NCBI GenBank assembly: GCA_020859965.1
Contig: JAJBVF010000235.1
Location: 1 to 6,183 of the forward strand
DNA: 6,183 bases
Direction of reading: 5' to 3'
Origin: Clostridiales bacterium
GTDB taxonomy: Bacteria > Bacillota > Clostridia > Lachnospirales > Lachnospiraceae
Shown: positions 5,249 through 6,183 of the stretch, one piece after another
Layout: every line of letters starts with the position of its first letter
Numbering within the stretch: the stretch's first letter is position 1
Translations under genes and position numbers: made by a program
The notes under the pieces: model-generated
What the model was told of the DNA's origin: nothing
What the model saw: only the letters and a program-made list of their open reading frames with translations
Databases searched by the model: none

Positions 5249-6183
5249 CTACAGCACAGACACCGGCACCAGCCAGGTCTGTCTGTTGTAAGGCAAAATC
5301 TCATCACACATACACAAAATAATGCCGGGCTGTACATCCATATGAAATTTTTCCAGTACCTTAAAATTTTTATCCGGGTGAGCCGGGGCTTTGCTTTTTT
5401 TAATCTCTATCGGATACAGCTTATTTCCTTCGTGGATCAAAAGATCCAGTTCTTTTTTATCCACATCACGATAATAATATAAATCCGGACGTTTCCCCGC
5501 ATTATAGTAGCTTTTTACAATCTCTGAAACCACCCAGGTCTCAAAAAAAGCGCCGTCCATCGCTCCGCTTTCCAGAGTCTGCGCGGTAGGCCACCTGCAA
5601 AGATACGCCGCAAGTCCGGTATCCAGAAAATATACCTTGGGGGTCTTTACCAGCCGGCTGGTCACATTCGAAAAATAGGGTCTGAGAATATAAATAACGC
5701 CCGACTGTTCCAGTATGGAAACCCAGGCTCTGGCGGTCGGTGCAGATACTCCAATCGCGTTTGCAATCTCATCATAGCGCAGCTCGCCGGACGTCCTGGC
5801 AGCCATAAATACCAGAAAATCATAAAAAGCGCTCAGCTTGCTAACCTGGGCAAGATCACGGATGTCCCGCTCAAGATAGGTATTCACATAGTCCATATAG
5901 TAGCGTTCCCGGTCCATATCGGCCGCAGCCAGCTTCGGCATTCCGCCGCGGAAAATCTGTTCAAAAACCTGGTGGATATTTTTCGGTGCACTATTCTGGC
6001 TGCGCGCACGCAGCGAATCCAGCGATGGATGAAACAGCTGCGCAGGACGCCCCTCAAGCTCTGCCGCAGAAAGACCCGACAAATCAAACACTGCCACCCG
6101 CCCGGCCAGCGACTCGGAGACGCCTTTCATCATAGAAAATTTCTGCGATCCGGTCAGCCAGTATCTGCCATTGACCTCTGCTC
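5249..6183 (-). CDS. AAA-type ATPase with DUF4143 C-terminal region, N-terminus cut by window edge
   Basis: Member of the large bacterial family pairing an AAA_14 ATPase domain with DUF4143. The frame stays open to the right edge, giving 310 visible residues; the Walker A and B motifs are outside. The codons before the ATG at 6133 read RYWLTGSQKFS, the conserved sensor-like LTGS segment running into MMKGVSESLAGRVAVFDL, so that ATG is internal. Counting from that Met: FRGGMPKL at 61-68; a winged-helix-like part at about 115-150 (YDEIANAIGVSAPTARAWVSILEQ is broken here for length: core IANAIGVSAPTARAW); VYFLDTGLAAYL at 167-178; and a nuclease-fold C-terminus with Glu198 (FFETW), Asp230 (KELD) and Glu243/Lys245 (PIEIKK), a PD-(D/E)XK-like pattern. 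The cellular role of the family is not established. It is upstream of the aminotransferase gene on the same strand but 243 bp away, so probably a separate unit. Confidence 0.88.
   Translation of the reverse strand, partial: AEVNGRYWLTGSQKFSMMKGVSESLAGRVAVFDLSGLSAAELEGRPAQLFHPSLDSLRARSQNSAPKNIHQVFEQIFRGGMPKLAAADMDRERYYMDYVNTYLERDIRDLAQVSKLSAFYDFLVFMAARTSGELRYDEIANAIGVSAPTARAWVSILEQSGVIYILRPYFSNVTSRLVKTPKVYFLDTGLAAYLCRWPTAQTLESGAMDGAFFETWVVSEIVKSYYNAGKRPDLYYYRDVDKKELDLLIHEGNKLYPIEIKKSKAPAHPDKNFKVLEKFHMDVQPGIILCMCDEILPYNRQTWLVPVSVL

Overview
The window looks like chromosomal DNA from an anaerobic, fermentative Gram-positive bacterium, most likely a gut Clostridia/Lachnospiraceae species. The basis is strong AGGAG-type ribosome binding sites, roughly even GC content in the genes, an L-rhamnose route ending in an iron-dependent (anaerobic) lactaldehyde reductase, and a DUF4143-type ATPase of the kind common in gut anaerobes. 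The taxonomic placement is an inference from style and gene content; nothing in the window proves it.

Left part (1-3694, + strand): the lower L-rhamnose pathway in reaction order. The 3' part of rhaB (rhamnulokinase, cut by the left edge) is followed by rhaD (rhamnulose-1-phosphate aldolase) and fucO (lactaldehyde reductase). RhaB phosphorylates L-rhamnulose. RhaD splits the product into dihydroxyacetone phosphate and L-lactaldehyde. FucO reduces lactaldehyde to 1,2-propanediol and regenerates NAD+. The isomerase (rhaA), transporter and regulator are not in the window. The genes are separated by 214 and 248 bp gaps rather than tightly packed. Both gaps carry inverted repeats, and the rhaD-fucO gap holds an elaborate nested stem-loop (about 2311-2398).

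Middle (3695-3790): a short convergent gap with a perfect 11-bp hairpin and a second hairpin, a probable shared terminator region.

Right part (- strand): a MalY/PatB-type PLP enzyme (3791-5005), then upstream of it an AAA-type ATPase with a DUF4143 region (5249 to the right edge, N-terminus cut off). The 243-bp gap between them is the most unusual part of the window. It has six imperfect 23-bp tandem repeats (5067-5204) just upstream of a perfect TATAAT. The invariant core of the repeat nearest the gene sits where the -35 hexamer would be, 17 bp from the -10. This looks like a regulatory array for the aminotransferase gene. I see no CRISPR, tRNA, rRNA or insertion sequence.
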